Source of the DNA: Coxiellaceae bacterium UBA1530
Lineage (GTDB): Bacteria; Pseudomonadota; Gammaproteobacteria; Coxiellales; Coxiellaceae
Reading direction: 5' to 3'
DNA: 6,102 bases
NCBI GenBank assembly: GCA_002323325.1
Contig: DCQA01000037.1
Location: 1 to 6,102 of the forward strand
In this document: positions 1-5,663 of the stretch, piece by piece
Position numbering within the stretch: position 1 is the first letter of the stretch
Layout: each line of letters starts with the position of its first letter
Notes under the pieces: model-generated
Seen by the model: the letters and a program-made list of their open reading frames with translations, nothing else
Database searches by the model: none
Told to the model about the DNA's origin: nothing
Made by a program: the position numbers and the translations under genes

Positions 1-174
1 GATAAATCAACAGCCTTTGAGGAATTCCCCGGCGACTTTCTAGCCTCATTTGATGATGCTAGCAAAACAACTCTCGATAATACGATACCTCACACAGGAC
101 CATCAAAACAATCAAGCACTTTTGAAGAGTTTCCTGCCGACTTCCTAGATTCATTCAAAGACGAACAAGACTAG
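1..174 (+). CDS. C-terminal 57 codons of an unknown acidic protein with FEEFPxDFLxSF repeats (5' end outside window)
   Basis: Frame 1 is open from the window edge to a TAG at 172-174. The visible tail contains two copies of a 14-residue motif, TAFEEFPGDFLASF (residues 4-17 of the fragment) and STFEEFPADFLDSF (39-52), spaced 35 residues apart. The linker is polar and rich in Ser, Thr and Lys. Codons for the conserved residues often differ between copies (GAG/GAA, TTC/TTT, CCC/CCT), so the similarity is held at protein level and is not a fresh DNA duplication. I do not recognise the family. The repeats look like short linear binding motifs in a disordered tail. The acidic end, with a Glu pair at -15/-16, would be compatible with a Dot/Icm E-block-type secretion signal, but that is only suggestive. 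The rest of the protein lies to the left, so its length, fold and number of repeats are unknown. Confidence 0.75.
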   Translation, partial: DKSTAFEEFPGDFLASFDDASKTTLDNTIPHTGPSKQSSTFEEFPADFLDSFKDEQD

Positions 175-261
175 ATCACTACCGTGAAGAAGCAGTAAAC
201 TACACTTTTTTGATATTATCGCTATACTATTGGTCATAAAATAGTAGTGGGCTTATGGCAA

Positions 262-507
262 ATGAGAACAACTCAACAATATCATCACTCCCAGCCCATT
301 GAACCCATCGGAAACAATCATCTTATCTGTGAACAGGTCGACCACGTCAACTCCCTCTATCAACCACCTCTTTTAAAGGCTGAATCTAAGACAATGCTAC
401 TGCGGTGCTATCCTTGTCTAGCTGATACGTTCTTACACCAACTACCGTATTCTTATTCGAGCCATCGTATCATGTCTGTACCCCTCACTAATTTTAAACG
501 CACATAA
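262..507 (+). CDS. Doubtful 81-codon ORF upstream of yaaA
   Basis: An ORF runs from ATG 262 to TAA 505-507, ending 10 bp before the yaaA start; a GTG at 247 would add five codons. No good ribosome binding site precedes either start: GGG at 249-251 is 10 nt from the ATG. The translation has no recognisable motif, and its His-, Gln- and Cys-containing composition looks like chance reading of non-coding DNA. A better-placed ATG at 255 opens another frame, but it stops after 15 codons (MANENNSTISSLPAH). The 343 bp from 175 to 517 may therefore be a long leader or promoter region for yaaA, or a decayed gene. A TATACT at 223-228 could serve as a -10 element, but there is no convincing -35 before it. 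Confidence 0.15.
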   Translation: MRTTQQYHHSQPIEPIGNNHLICEQVDHVNSLYQPPLLKAESKTMLLRCYPCLADTFLHQLPYSYSSHRIMSVPLTNFKRT

Positions 508-508
508 C

Positions 509-512
509 GAGG
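509..512 (+). promoter_or_regulatory. Ribosome binding site of yaaA
   Basis: GAGG lies 5 nt before the ATG at 518. This fixes the start, which also gives the conserved family N-terminus MFAVISPAKKL. Confidence 0.7.
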
Positions 513-517
513 TTAAT

Positions 518-1282
518 ATGTTTGCTGTTATTTCTCCCGCTAAAAAACTCGCTGATCAACTCGACTACACAGGTCCAACAACCGAGATTCGCTTTCCCAA
601 AGAAACCTCACAACTCATACACCAACTCAAAACACTCAGTGCAAATCAACTGGGTGATTTGATGCACATCAGCGACACATTGGCACAGTTAAACTTTGAG
701 CGTTATCAGGCATTTAAACCCCACCAATACACCGACAAAAACGCCATGCCTGCTGTGTATTTATTTCAAGGTGATGTCTACAGATACCTTGAGGTGAACA
801 CACTGACCGATAAACAACGTTTACGCTTACAAGATCGACTCGGTATTCTTTCCGGGCTTTATGGCCTTCTGAAACCACTCGACTTAATTCAACCTTACCG
901 TCTAGAAATGGGTACTTCCCTATGTAATGTCTATGGGAATAATTTATATGATGTATGGCGATCTCGCGTGACACCAGCTATTAATGCCTCTTTAGCTCAG
1001 TGCAACACACGCTATTTAGTCAACTTGGCATCGCAGGAGTATTTTTCTGCGATTGATACCCAAAAGCTCGATGGCACAGTGATTCAAGTTGACTTTAAAG
1101 ATCGTAAAGACGGCAAACTTAGAACGCTAGGCGTGAACGCTAAACGTGCACGCGGTGCCATGGCACGCTATTTAGCAAAAAAATCCTGCAAAACACCGTC
1201 AAGCTTATGTGACTTTAATGGTTTGGATTATACCTATTCCGAAGAGCACTCATCGCAACATCACTTGGTATTTGTCCGCTAA
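518..1282 (+). CDS. yaaA: Peroxide stress protein YaaA (UPF0246/DUF328 family)
   Basis: This 254-residue protein matches the usual YaaA length (about 258 in E. coli) from end to end. Family signatures are in order: ISPAKKL at residues 5-11, FQGDVY at 83-88, the LSGLYGLLKPLDLIQPYR block at 111-128 followed by LEMGT, NLASQEYF at 169-176, and KRARGAMARYL at 209-219. In E. coli, YaaA is a cytoplasmic protein induced by OxyR that limits intracellular free iron and so reduces Fenton damage to DNA and protein during H2O2 stress. The family has a fold with a helix-hairpin-helix-like DNA-binding element. The gene is complete, with no frameshift or missing block. It probably has its own transcript, since nothing recognisable lies directly upstream and the gene downstream is convergent. 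No OxyR site could be identified by eye in 175-517. Confidence 0.96.
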   Translation: MFAVISPAKKLADQLDYTGPTTEIRFPKETSQLIHQLKTLSANQLGDLMHISDTLAQLNFERYQAFKPHQYTDKNAMPAVYLFQGDVYRYLEVNTLTDKQRLRLQDRLGILSGLYGLLKPLDLIQPYRLEMGTSLCNVYGNNLYDVWRSRVTPAINASLAQCNTRYLVNLASQEYFSAIDTQKLDGTVIQVDFKDRKDGKLRTLGVNAKRARGAMARYLAKKSCKTPSSLCDFNGLDYTYSEEHSSQHHLVFVR

Positions 1283-1301
1283 TACTTGCTGAGGATGACA
1301 G

Positions 1302-3098
1302 TCAAAATCTGGGATTATAACTCGCTGCAGATGACGATTCTGAAAATGATAATTGGCTTTTTTCGCCCTTGTTAATAGTGATACTCAGAGGTGAAGGAGC
1401 GTCTTTGAACCTCTCTCTAAATGACTCAACCTGTTTATTGAGCCAATCTTGAGTGATTATTGCCGGTTTACCACCCTCTTGACTCGATAAATAATGAGCG
1501 TCTATTGATAACTTTAATTCAGATTTTTGACTTCTCATACACTCTTTCTCGAGCACGACTTGAATCAAACAATCAAATTGTCCAGCATCATCTAAACTGG
1601 TTACTGTATTTTGATCAAATGATACGGTTTGAGAACCATCATGCTCATTTAGAACCGCGCGCAACATGACTTCTGTTCCTAATGAATCAATACTAGTCTC
1701 AGAATCTGTTTCTGCCCCGTTAGGTTCCCTCTGACGCTCCTCATCCGTTGGTGATGGATACTCATAGTGAATCATTAACACCTTGTCGTTGCCATCTTGT
1801 GGTTTCACAGTTTTGACACCATAATCTAGAGTATCTCCAACATCAGACTTTCCATCTGGATTTTTGGCAACCATTTGCTCCCAACTACTCAAAAATTGCT
1901 GAGTTGACCTATCGGATGACACAGACTCATCGGATTTAATAGACACGGTATTTGTCGGTGATCGCTCCTGTGAGGAAAACCAGGATAAAGGTGACCATGA
2001 TCTTGTAAAAGGCTGCTGACGGTGCTGGTTGTGATCATGATGATCATTTTTGGAGGACTGGTCCGATCTTGGAGTATAAGATGGCTTAGCCTGATGCCAT
2101 GCGCGACGAATAGCACTGCTAACATACCCCTCCATCTCAGACTCATTGTTTTGTGGCAAACTGTCTATGTAAGTGACATGGATATCATCTTGGATACCTA
2201 CTACTATTTTTAATAGTGACCAATGTGAACCCTGACTAGAGTCTGGCGCGGCTGTGTTATTGTTGACAACAAAATATCGATTCTCAGTGTTCTGTCGCTT
2301 CGTTGTTTTAAAGATATCACTCATCTCTTGAAAAACCGCCTCTAAACGAGAGTCAAATCTACCGATTGTTGCTATATTTACCGAGCAATTATCCAAAGCA
2401 TGATCGCGACTATACTTTATACACCATTGCCTAATGTCGTCATCTTGAAGCCAGTATGGTTGATTGTTTATTTGATAATGATTCTTGAGTAGAGGAGATT
2501 GTGTATCCCTTTTAGCATGTAAATTTCGTGAAGTATGATCTTCATTAAGTCCTTCACAAAATTTAACTATTTCCCCTTGATGAGACTCGGTGAATATTTC
2601 ATATGCTATAGTTTTCGCCGGGAGATCTCTAAAACTGGCAAAAGCCGTGGCTCCGGATGTTATTAACAACTGTTGATTTTGCTGCAACCATGTAAGGATC
2701 GATTTAAAATTATCATTGCCTTTTAACCGCCCATAAATTTTTTCCCAGTCCTCATCTTGAGGAACAACACCCTCGTCCCCTAATAACTCGTCTATATCCC
2801 TAGATAGTGGTGATTTGAGCAAACCACAACGCTGCGCGAGTAAAGCCGCCATTTTGTCAAGATTCTCTTGAGTCAAATTATTGTGAGAGGTGCCTGATGC
2901 CGCTGCTGGTGTTTGTTGATTTTCAGGTTGTTCGTTTTCATGTCGCGCATTTACTATGGCTAGCTTAATTGCTTGAACTGTACTTAGTTCAAATGGTATG
3001 TCGGGATATTCAATAGCAAACAACGCACGATAACCACAAGTCCAATCATCTGTTTGATAATTTCGAGGTGGTGTGTTGCTGTAGCGTATTTTGACCAT
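1302..3098 (-). CDS. Putative circularly permuted Ulp1-like (CE-clan) cysteine protease, candidate secreted effector
   Basis: This 598-residue protein has no signal peptide and no membrane segment. Ulp1/C48 peptidases carry WLxD, then His, Asp and Gln-x5-Cys-Gly, in that order. Here the last block comes first: Q15 and C21 in QTDDWTCGYRALFAI. A helical stretch of about 190 residues follows, then YWLQDDDIRQWCIKY (W216, D219), then GSHWSLLKI (H292) and HVTYIDSL (D312). The His-Asp spacing of 20 and the W-to-His spacing of 76 are close to Ulp1 values. Residues 340-400 are a Ser/His-rich, probably disordered linker. Residues 400-598 form an unrecognised, perhaps beta-rich region ending in a Ser-rich polar tail (SFSESSSAAS) of the kind seen in Dot/Icm substrates. 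The ATG at 3098 is the earliest possible start: an in-frame TGA lies at 3102-3104. The ribosome site is weak (GGGTTGAG ending 2 nt before the ATG). WxCGYR also resembles the Cys motif of UfSP/Atg4 peptidases, so ubiquitin-like deconjugation is the best guess. The substrate is unknown and activity is untested. Confidence 0.8.
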   Translation of the reverse strand: MVKIRYSNTPPRNYQTDDWTCGYRALFAIEYPDIPFELSTVQAIKLAIVNARHENEQPENQQTPAAASGTSHNNLTQENLDKMAALLAQRCGLLKSPLSRDIDELLGDEGVVPQDEDWEKIYGRLKGNDNFKSILTWLQQNQQLLITSGATAFASFRDLPAKTIAYEIFTESHQGEIVKFCEGLNEDHTSRNLHAKRDTQSPLLKNHYQINNQPYWLQDDDIRQWCIKYSRDHALDNCSVNIATIGRFDSRLEAVFQEMSDIFKTTKRQNTENRYFVVNNNTAAPDSSQGSHWSLLKIVVGIQDDIHVTYIDSLPQNNESEMEGYVSSAIRRAWHQAKPSYTPRSDQSSKNDHHDHNQHRQQPFTRSWSPLSWFSSQERSPTNTVSIKSDESVSSDRSTQQFLSSWEQMVAKNPDGKSDVGDTLDYGVKTVKPQDGNDKVLMIHYEYPSPTDEERQREPNGAETDSETSIDSLGTEVMLRAVLNEHDGSQTVSFDQNTVTSLDDAGQFDCLIQVVLEKECMRSQKSELKLSIDAHYLSSQEGGKPAIITQDWLNKQVESFRERFKDAPSPLSITINKGEKSQLSFSESSSAASYNPRF

Positions 3099-3158
3099 GA
3101 CTCAACCCAATAACAGTATTTCTTCCTTTTATGAATACAATATAAATAAAGGAGCACA

Positions 3159-3164
3159 ATAGTA
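3159..3164 (-). promoter_or_regulatory. Candidate -10 element of the 1302-3098 gene
   Basis: TACTAT on the minus strand lies 20 bp downstream of the PmrA-like box, so the second half-site would sit near the -35 position, as expected of an activator-dependent promoter with no good -35. This implies a 5' leader of roughly 55 nt. Another AT-rich -10-like stretch lies nearer the gene (minus-strand TATATT around 3135-3145), so the choice is uncertain. Confidence 0.35.
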
Positions 3165-3184
3165 AGTTTTTATTTTAACCAAAA

Positions 3185-3204
3185 ATTGTTAAGAAATTAT
3201 TAAT
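3185..3204 (-). promoter_or_regulatory. PmrA-type tandem box upstream of the candidate effector
   Basis: Read on the minus strand, two 9-bp half-sites, ATTAATAAT and CTTAACAAT, are separated by TT. This places the TTAA cores exactly 11 bp apart, about one helical turn. The known Legionella/Coxiella PmrA site is a tandem cTTAATatT repeat with a 2-bp spacer, and the enterobacterial site has the same TTAA period. The element lies 87 bp upstream of the ATG at 3098. It would put the gene under the two-component system that controls the Dot/Icm secretion machinery and several of its effectors. TTAA repeats can arise by chance in AT-rich DNA, which limits confidence. Confidence 0.5.
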
Positions 3205-3329
3205 GCGTGGCAAATTCGACGTAAAAAGATAACGAATCAAGGTGATAAGCCTATTCTTGTGACGTGCCATGGGAAAAATGAAATAACACGGGTCGATTTG
3301 AAATGTGAAAGAAAACGACACGGAAATGC

Positions 3330-3335
3330 AAAAAA
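3330..3335 (-). terminator. T-tract after the tRNA gene
   Basis: Six T residues on the minus strand begin one base after the CCA end of the tRNA. The tRNA acceptor/T-arm structure followed directly by a U-run can serve as the transcript end, and no other hairpin is needed. Confidence 0.4.
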
Positions 3336-3336
3336 G

Positions 3337-3413
<77 letters not shown>

Positions 3414-3431
3414 CCAGAAGAATGGTGTTCT

Positions 3432-3459
3432 ATTATCTGTGATTTTACCAAGAGTGCAA
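3432..3459 (-). promoter_or_regulatory. Promoter of the tRNA-Ile2 gene
   Basis: On the minus strand, TTGCAC (3459-3454) and GATAAT (3437-3432) are separated by 16 bp. The -10 matches consensus at five of six positions and the -35 is weaker. Transcription would begin near 3425, about 12 nt before the mature 5' end, a short leader typical of a single tRNA gene. Confidence 0.5.
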
Positions 3460-3515
3460 GTGTTTTCAATGCGATAGCTCACGATTAAACCAGTTGATGA
3501 CTGACAATCACCTTC

Positions 3516-3556
3516 TCGCTGTGGTTTTAGGTAATGATATGGCATACTCACAGCGA
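3516..3556 (+). repeat. Inverted repeat in the leader of the thioesterase gene
   Basis: TCGCTGTG (3516-3523) and CACAGCGA (3549-3556) are perfect 8-bp inverted arms around a 25-nt AT-rich centre, ending 23 bp before the GTG start. They could be an operator for a dimeric regulator or a leader hairpin. The centre contains TAATGATAT and CATACT, which could supply a -10, so the arms may flank the promoter. Confidence 0.45.
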
Positions 3557-3568
3557 CAAACTGGCAAT

Positions 3569-3573
3569 AAGGA
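3569..3573 (+). promoter_or_regulatory. Ribosome binding site deciding a GTG start
   Basis: AAGGA lies 6 nt before GTG 3580. No ATG in this frame is as well placed, so the GTG is taken as the start of the thioesterase-like gene. Confidence 0.6.
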
Positions 3574-3579
3574 CGCACC

Positions 3580-4068
3580 GTGACAAACATTTCATTGGAA
3601 CAAGCTCAACAATCCCTCAAGCATTTTGCTCACCAACAAGTCCCAATGATTGGTTTTTGCACACCTACACTGATCGATATCTCTAGAGCCCATTGCGAAG
3701 TGATGTTGCCACTGAATGAACGCACACAAAATCATTTAGCCTGTTTATACTTTGGAGCCTTGTCTGTGGGTGCTGATATCACAGGAGGATTCTTAGCCAT
3801 GATGACCATTGAGCAATCCCAACAACCTATCGAACTGCTCTTTAAGGACTTCACCGCTGATTTCAAACGACGCGCCAATGGTGACACGCATTTTACTTGT
3901 CATGATGGTGAACACATTCAGTCGATGATTCAGAACACTCTGAAAACAGGCAACCGAGTGAATCACCCCCTGTCTATCACTGCGCATGTGCCTACATTAT
4001 CCGAAAAACCTGTTGCACAATTCACACTTACCCTATCACTTAAATACAGACCAATCATTGACTCGTAG
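3580..4068 (+). CDS. Hot-dog fold thioesterase-like protein (DUF4442/PaaI/YiiD C-terminal type)
   Basis: This 162-residue cytoplasmic protein has the features of single-domain hot-dog enzymes of the DUF4442 group. A polar N-terminal helix (about 5-20) precedes a strand ending PLNERTQNHLACLYFGAL (44-61), where N51-H52 and the YFGALSVGAD-x2-GG segment (57-70) form the central helix and active-site region. Later strands follow at LLFKDFTADFKRRANGDTHF (86-105) and in the C-terminal alternating hydrophobic segment VAQFTLTLSLKY (145-156). Such proteins hydrolyse acyl-CoA thioesters or act as non-catalytic acyl binders; the acyl substrate cannot be told from sequence. The start is GTG at 3580, supported by AAGGA at 3569-3573 with a 6-nt gap. 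The gene is divergent from the tRNA and 86 bp upstream of the FUSC gene, which seems to have its own promoter. Confidence 0.8.
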   Translation: MTNISLEQAQQSLKHFAHQQVPMIGFCTPTLIDISRAHCEVMLPLNERTQNHLACLYFGALSVGADITGGFLAMMTIEQSQQPIELLFKDFTADFKRRANGDTHFTCHDGEHIQSMIQNTLKTGNRVNHPLSITAHVPTLSEKPVAQFTLTLSLKYRPIIDS

Positions 4069-4086
4069 TACAGGCACTGTGCTTTA

Positions 4087-4116
4087 TTGAAAGCTCGATA
4101 CCCGCTACACTATACC
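4087..4116 (+). promoter_or_regulatory. Candidate promoter of the FUSC-family gene
   Basis: TTGAAA (4087-4092) and TATACC (4111-4116) are spaced by 18 bp, just after the stop of the thioesterase gene. This suggests separate transcription, with a start near 4123, inside or just before the leader inverted repeat. Confidence 0.45.
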
Positions 4117-4117
4117 A

Positions 4118-4143
4118 GTGCTATCACAGTTGAGGCATAGCAC
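4118..4143 (+). repeat. Leader inverted repeat directly upstream of the FUSC ribosome site
   Basis: GTGCTAT (4118-4124) and ATAGCAC (4137-4143) form a perfect 7-bp inverted repeat with a 12-nt loop. The right arm ends 2 nt before the AGGG Shine-Dalgarno sequence at 4146-4149. It may be an operator overlapping the transcription start or an RNA hairpin that affects translation. Confidence 0.45.
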
Positions 4144-4154
4144 ATAGGGAAAGG

Positions 4155-5219
4155 ATGAACTCAAAACTCAGACAATATTATTACGAGCATCAAGAAAACA
4201 CGATCCATACTCTAAAGTATGTTCTCGCATTTCTACTTGGATATGGTGCTATGCAGTTTCTTCCCGATGGTAAATCCCAGTGGGTGATCATTACCATTGC
4301 CGTACTCATGGGCTCACAAAATATCATTGGCTTACAAGTGAATCGTGCCTTACTTCGTTTACTAGGCACTATTGTGGGAGCGGGTCTAGGTCTATTGGCC
4401 ATCACATTACCGCACACCCCCTATGTGATCATTGGCTCTATCATTGTTGCGTCGGTATTTTTCTCGATCATTACTTACGGTGATAATGACTTAAACTACG
4501 TCGGCACTCTTGGTATGGCAACCTTTGCCATGATTGCACTCACCACTACGCCCTCATACATTGCCGCTGGCTTCCGCGTGATCGATATCGTATTAGGTAT
4601 CTTGATTAGTCTCTTTGTCTCTAAGTTCATTTTCCCACTGAATTCACGACGAGCCTTTGTCATTGCCACAGCACGTAACTGTAAACAGCTACATGCTTTT
4701 ATTCACCAAGTATTTATTGAAGGCGTTGAAAGACGTAATAATACAGAATTGGTTCAGTTGGATGCGAAAATCAGTAAAACCTTATATAAACAACGTCGCA
4801 TTATCAAAGGTATGCAATACGAATCTTTTCGCCAAAATATTCTTAAACAAGAGCTCTTACTCATTATTCGTTATCAACGAGCTATTTTTCATTATATTCT
4901 TTTTATTGATACCGCTGTTTCTGACGGGAAACGTAATACACCTATCATCATGGCAACACTGACACCTTATATCAAAGATTATATGAATGCAGTCATACTC
5001 TTGCTCAACAATATTGAAATCGAACAACCTGCAATGGACAAAGATCTACATTTACTAACGCTTAAAGAAAAGCAGGTATCTGCATCTAAAGCACTTGATG
5101 CCTTTAACTTAGAAGAAGAAAAACACCAACAAGCTGATGCGATTGCATTCACAATGAATCGTATTAACCACTGCTGCAATCAATTACTCACCATCTGGGA
5201 TAGAATTATACAAAAGTAA
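4155..5219 (+). CDS. FUSC-family inner membrane protein (fusaric acid resistance / aromatic acid exporter-like)
   Basis: In this 354-residue protein the first half holds about six membrane segments (roughly residues 20-36, 42-58, 68-83, 90-107, 115-131 and 141-160). The FUSC signature is WVIITIAVLMG (43-53) followed by NRALLRLLGTIVGAGLGLL (63-81), the R-x-x-GT-x-x-G-A motif of the family. Residues 161-354 are soluble, charged and mostly helical, without a second membrane block. It is thus a half-size FUSC_2-type protein rather than a full AaeB-like duplicate of about 650 residues. Family members are linked to efflux of aromatic acids and other toxic compounds, but many, including those of intracellular bacteria, have no known substrate. 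No HlyD-type membrane fusion partner is adjacent. The ATG is supported by AGGG at 4146-4149, 5 nt upstream. Function as a transporter is inferred from family only. Confidence 0.88.
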   Translation: MNSKLRQYYYEHQENTIHTLKYVLAFLLGYGAMQFLPDGKSQWVIITIAVLMGSQNIIGLQVNRALLRLLGTIVGAGLGLLAITLPHTPYVIIGSIIVASVFFSIITYGDNDLNYVGTLGMATFAMIALTTTPSYIAAGFRVIDIVLGILISLFVSKFIFPLNSRRAFVIATARNCKQLHAFIHQVFIEGVERRNNTELVQLDAKISKTLYKQRRIIKGMQYESFRQNILKQELLLIIRYQRAIFHYILFIDTAVSDGKRNTPIIMATLTPYIKDYMNAVILLLNNIEIEQPAMDKDLHLLTLKEKQVSASKALDAFNLEEEKHQQADAIAFTMNRINHCCNQLLTIWDRIIQK

Positions 5220-5353
5220 TCGCATCATCTGCTTTTTTATTTCGCTCTCACCTTTCTCTGCTAACAACTTATTAATCAGCATTTATTTTTTCTCTTTGAA
5301 ATGCAAAATACTTGTGACTTTCATTGAAAACTATGCATTAAACATCTTCTTAC

Positions 5354-5380
5354 TTGACATTGCGTGTTTACTATTAATAA
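5354..5380 (+). promoter_or_regulatory. Weak promoter candidate before the hairpin cluster
   Basis: A perfect TTGACA (5354-5359) is followed by TAATAA (5375-5380), with a short 15-bp spacer. If active it would transcribe the three hairpins that follow and no open reading frame. The spacer is suboptimal, so this is tentative. Confidence 0.25.
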
Positions 5381-5400
5381 GCCTCACCTTTACTTTTAAT

Positions 5401-5456
5401 GTAAGCGTCTCAAATATATCATTTGGACGCTTACTAATTATCAGAAGTTTTTTTTT
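5401..5456 (+). repeat. Hairpin A (14-bp stem with one bulge) followed by a 9-T tract
   Basis: GTAAGCGTC (5401-5409) pairs with GACGCTTAC (5426-5434), and the stem continues with CAAAT/ATTTG (5411-5415 / 5421-5425) past one bulged T, closing a 5-nt loop. Nine T residues lie at 5448-5456, 13 nt after the stem, too far for a classical intrinsic terminator. It lies 182 bp past the FUSC stop and may still end or stabilise that transcript. Confidence 0.6.
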
Positions 5457-5481
5457 GCATGGATCCTAGTTATTTTGCTCA

Positions 5482-5511
5482 AATGTCCGGTAACTCCGAT
5501 TACCGGACATT
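5482..5511. repeat. Hairpin B, perfect 12-bp inverted repeat
   Basis: AATGTCCGGTAA (5482-5493) and TTACCGGACATT (5500-5511) pair without a mismatch around the loop CTCCGA. Seven T residues follow at 5530-5536, 18 nt beyond the stem. It could act as a barrier between the FUSC gene and the convergent gene at the right edge, or be a repeat element found elsewhere in the genome. Confidence 0.65.
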
Positions 5512-5564
5512 AAATATTAAACCCATTCGTTTTTTTCAGTAAAAAGAATGAAAGACACAAAGTA

Positions 5565-5621
5565 GGCGTCATCATTTAAATCTGGTTTTCCTCAACTAGA
5601 TGTGACGCCGACAATGATGAC
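5565..5621 (+). repeat. Hairpin C with two competing outer stems
   Basis: An inner stem ATCTGGTT/AACTAGAT (5580-5587 / 5594-5601, loop TTCCTC) is enclosed either by GGCGTCA/TGACGCC (5565-5571 / 5603-5609) or by GTCATCATT/AATGATGAC (5568-5576 / 5613-5621). The two outer stems share bases 5568-5571, so only one can form fully. The single irregular inner pair is G-U in plus-strand RNA but A-C in minus-strand RNA, which favours a plus-strand transcript. Confidence 0.5.
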
Positions 5622-5663
5622 ACTCAGGAAAGCAGTAGCAAAGGATACGATTTATCGCACCGG

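Larger units (their letters stand above)
5220..5663. other. 444-bp gene-free region between convergent genes
   Basis: No convincing open reading frame is present. The left third (5220-5350) is T-rich with no clear structure; a CTGCTTTTTTATTT stretch at 5229-5242 follows the FUSC stop without a good stem. The rest holds a TTGACA, hairpins A, B and C and two T-tracts. Its length and regular structure are more than two converging genes need for termination. Confidence 0.6.

Noticed and set aside
206..211. Intrinsic terminator after the left-edge gene
   Set aside because: A run of six T residues is present, but no stem of more than three base pairs precedes it.
714..974. An 86-codon minus-strand ORF inside yaaA
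   Set aside because: It lies opposite a conserved yaaA coding block and has no sign of being translated.
1283..1301. A bidirectional terminator between yaaA and the convergent protease gene
   Set aside because: The 19-bp gap has no stem or T-tract; transcripts must end inside the opposing genes or by another mechanism.
1302..3098. C510 (in AGQFDCLIQ) as the catalytic Cys in normal Ulp1 order
   Set aside because: It lacks the following Gly and the Gln six residues before it, and lies about 200 residues after D312, while Q15-x5-C21-G fits the motif exactly.
3099..3336. Tandem att repeats or an integrase remnant beside the tRNA
   Set aside because: No second copy of the tRNA 3' end was found in the window and no integrase-like coding sequence is present.
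4657..4962. A 101-codon plus-strand ORF inside the FUSC gene
   Set aside because: It is an out-of-frame shadow of a well-supported gene, with no ribosome site and no recognisable motif.
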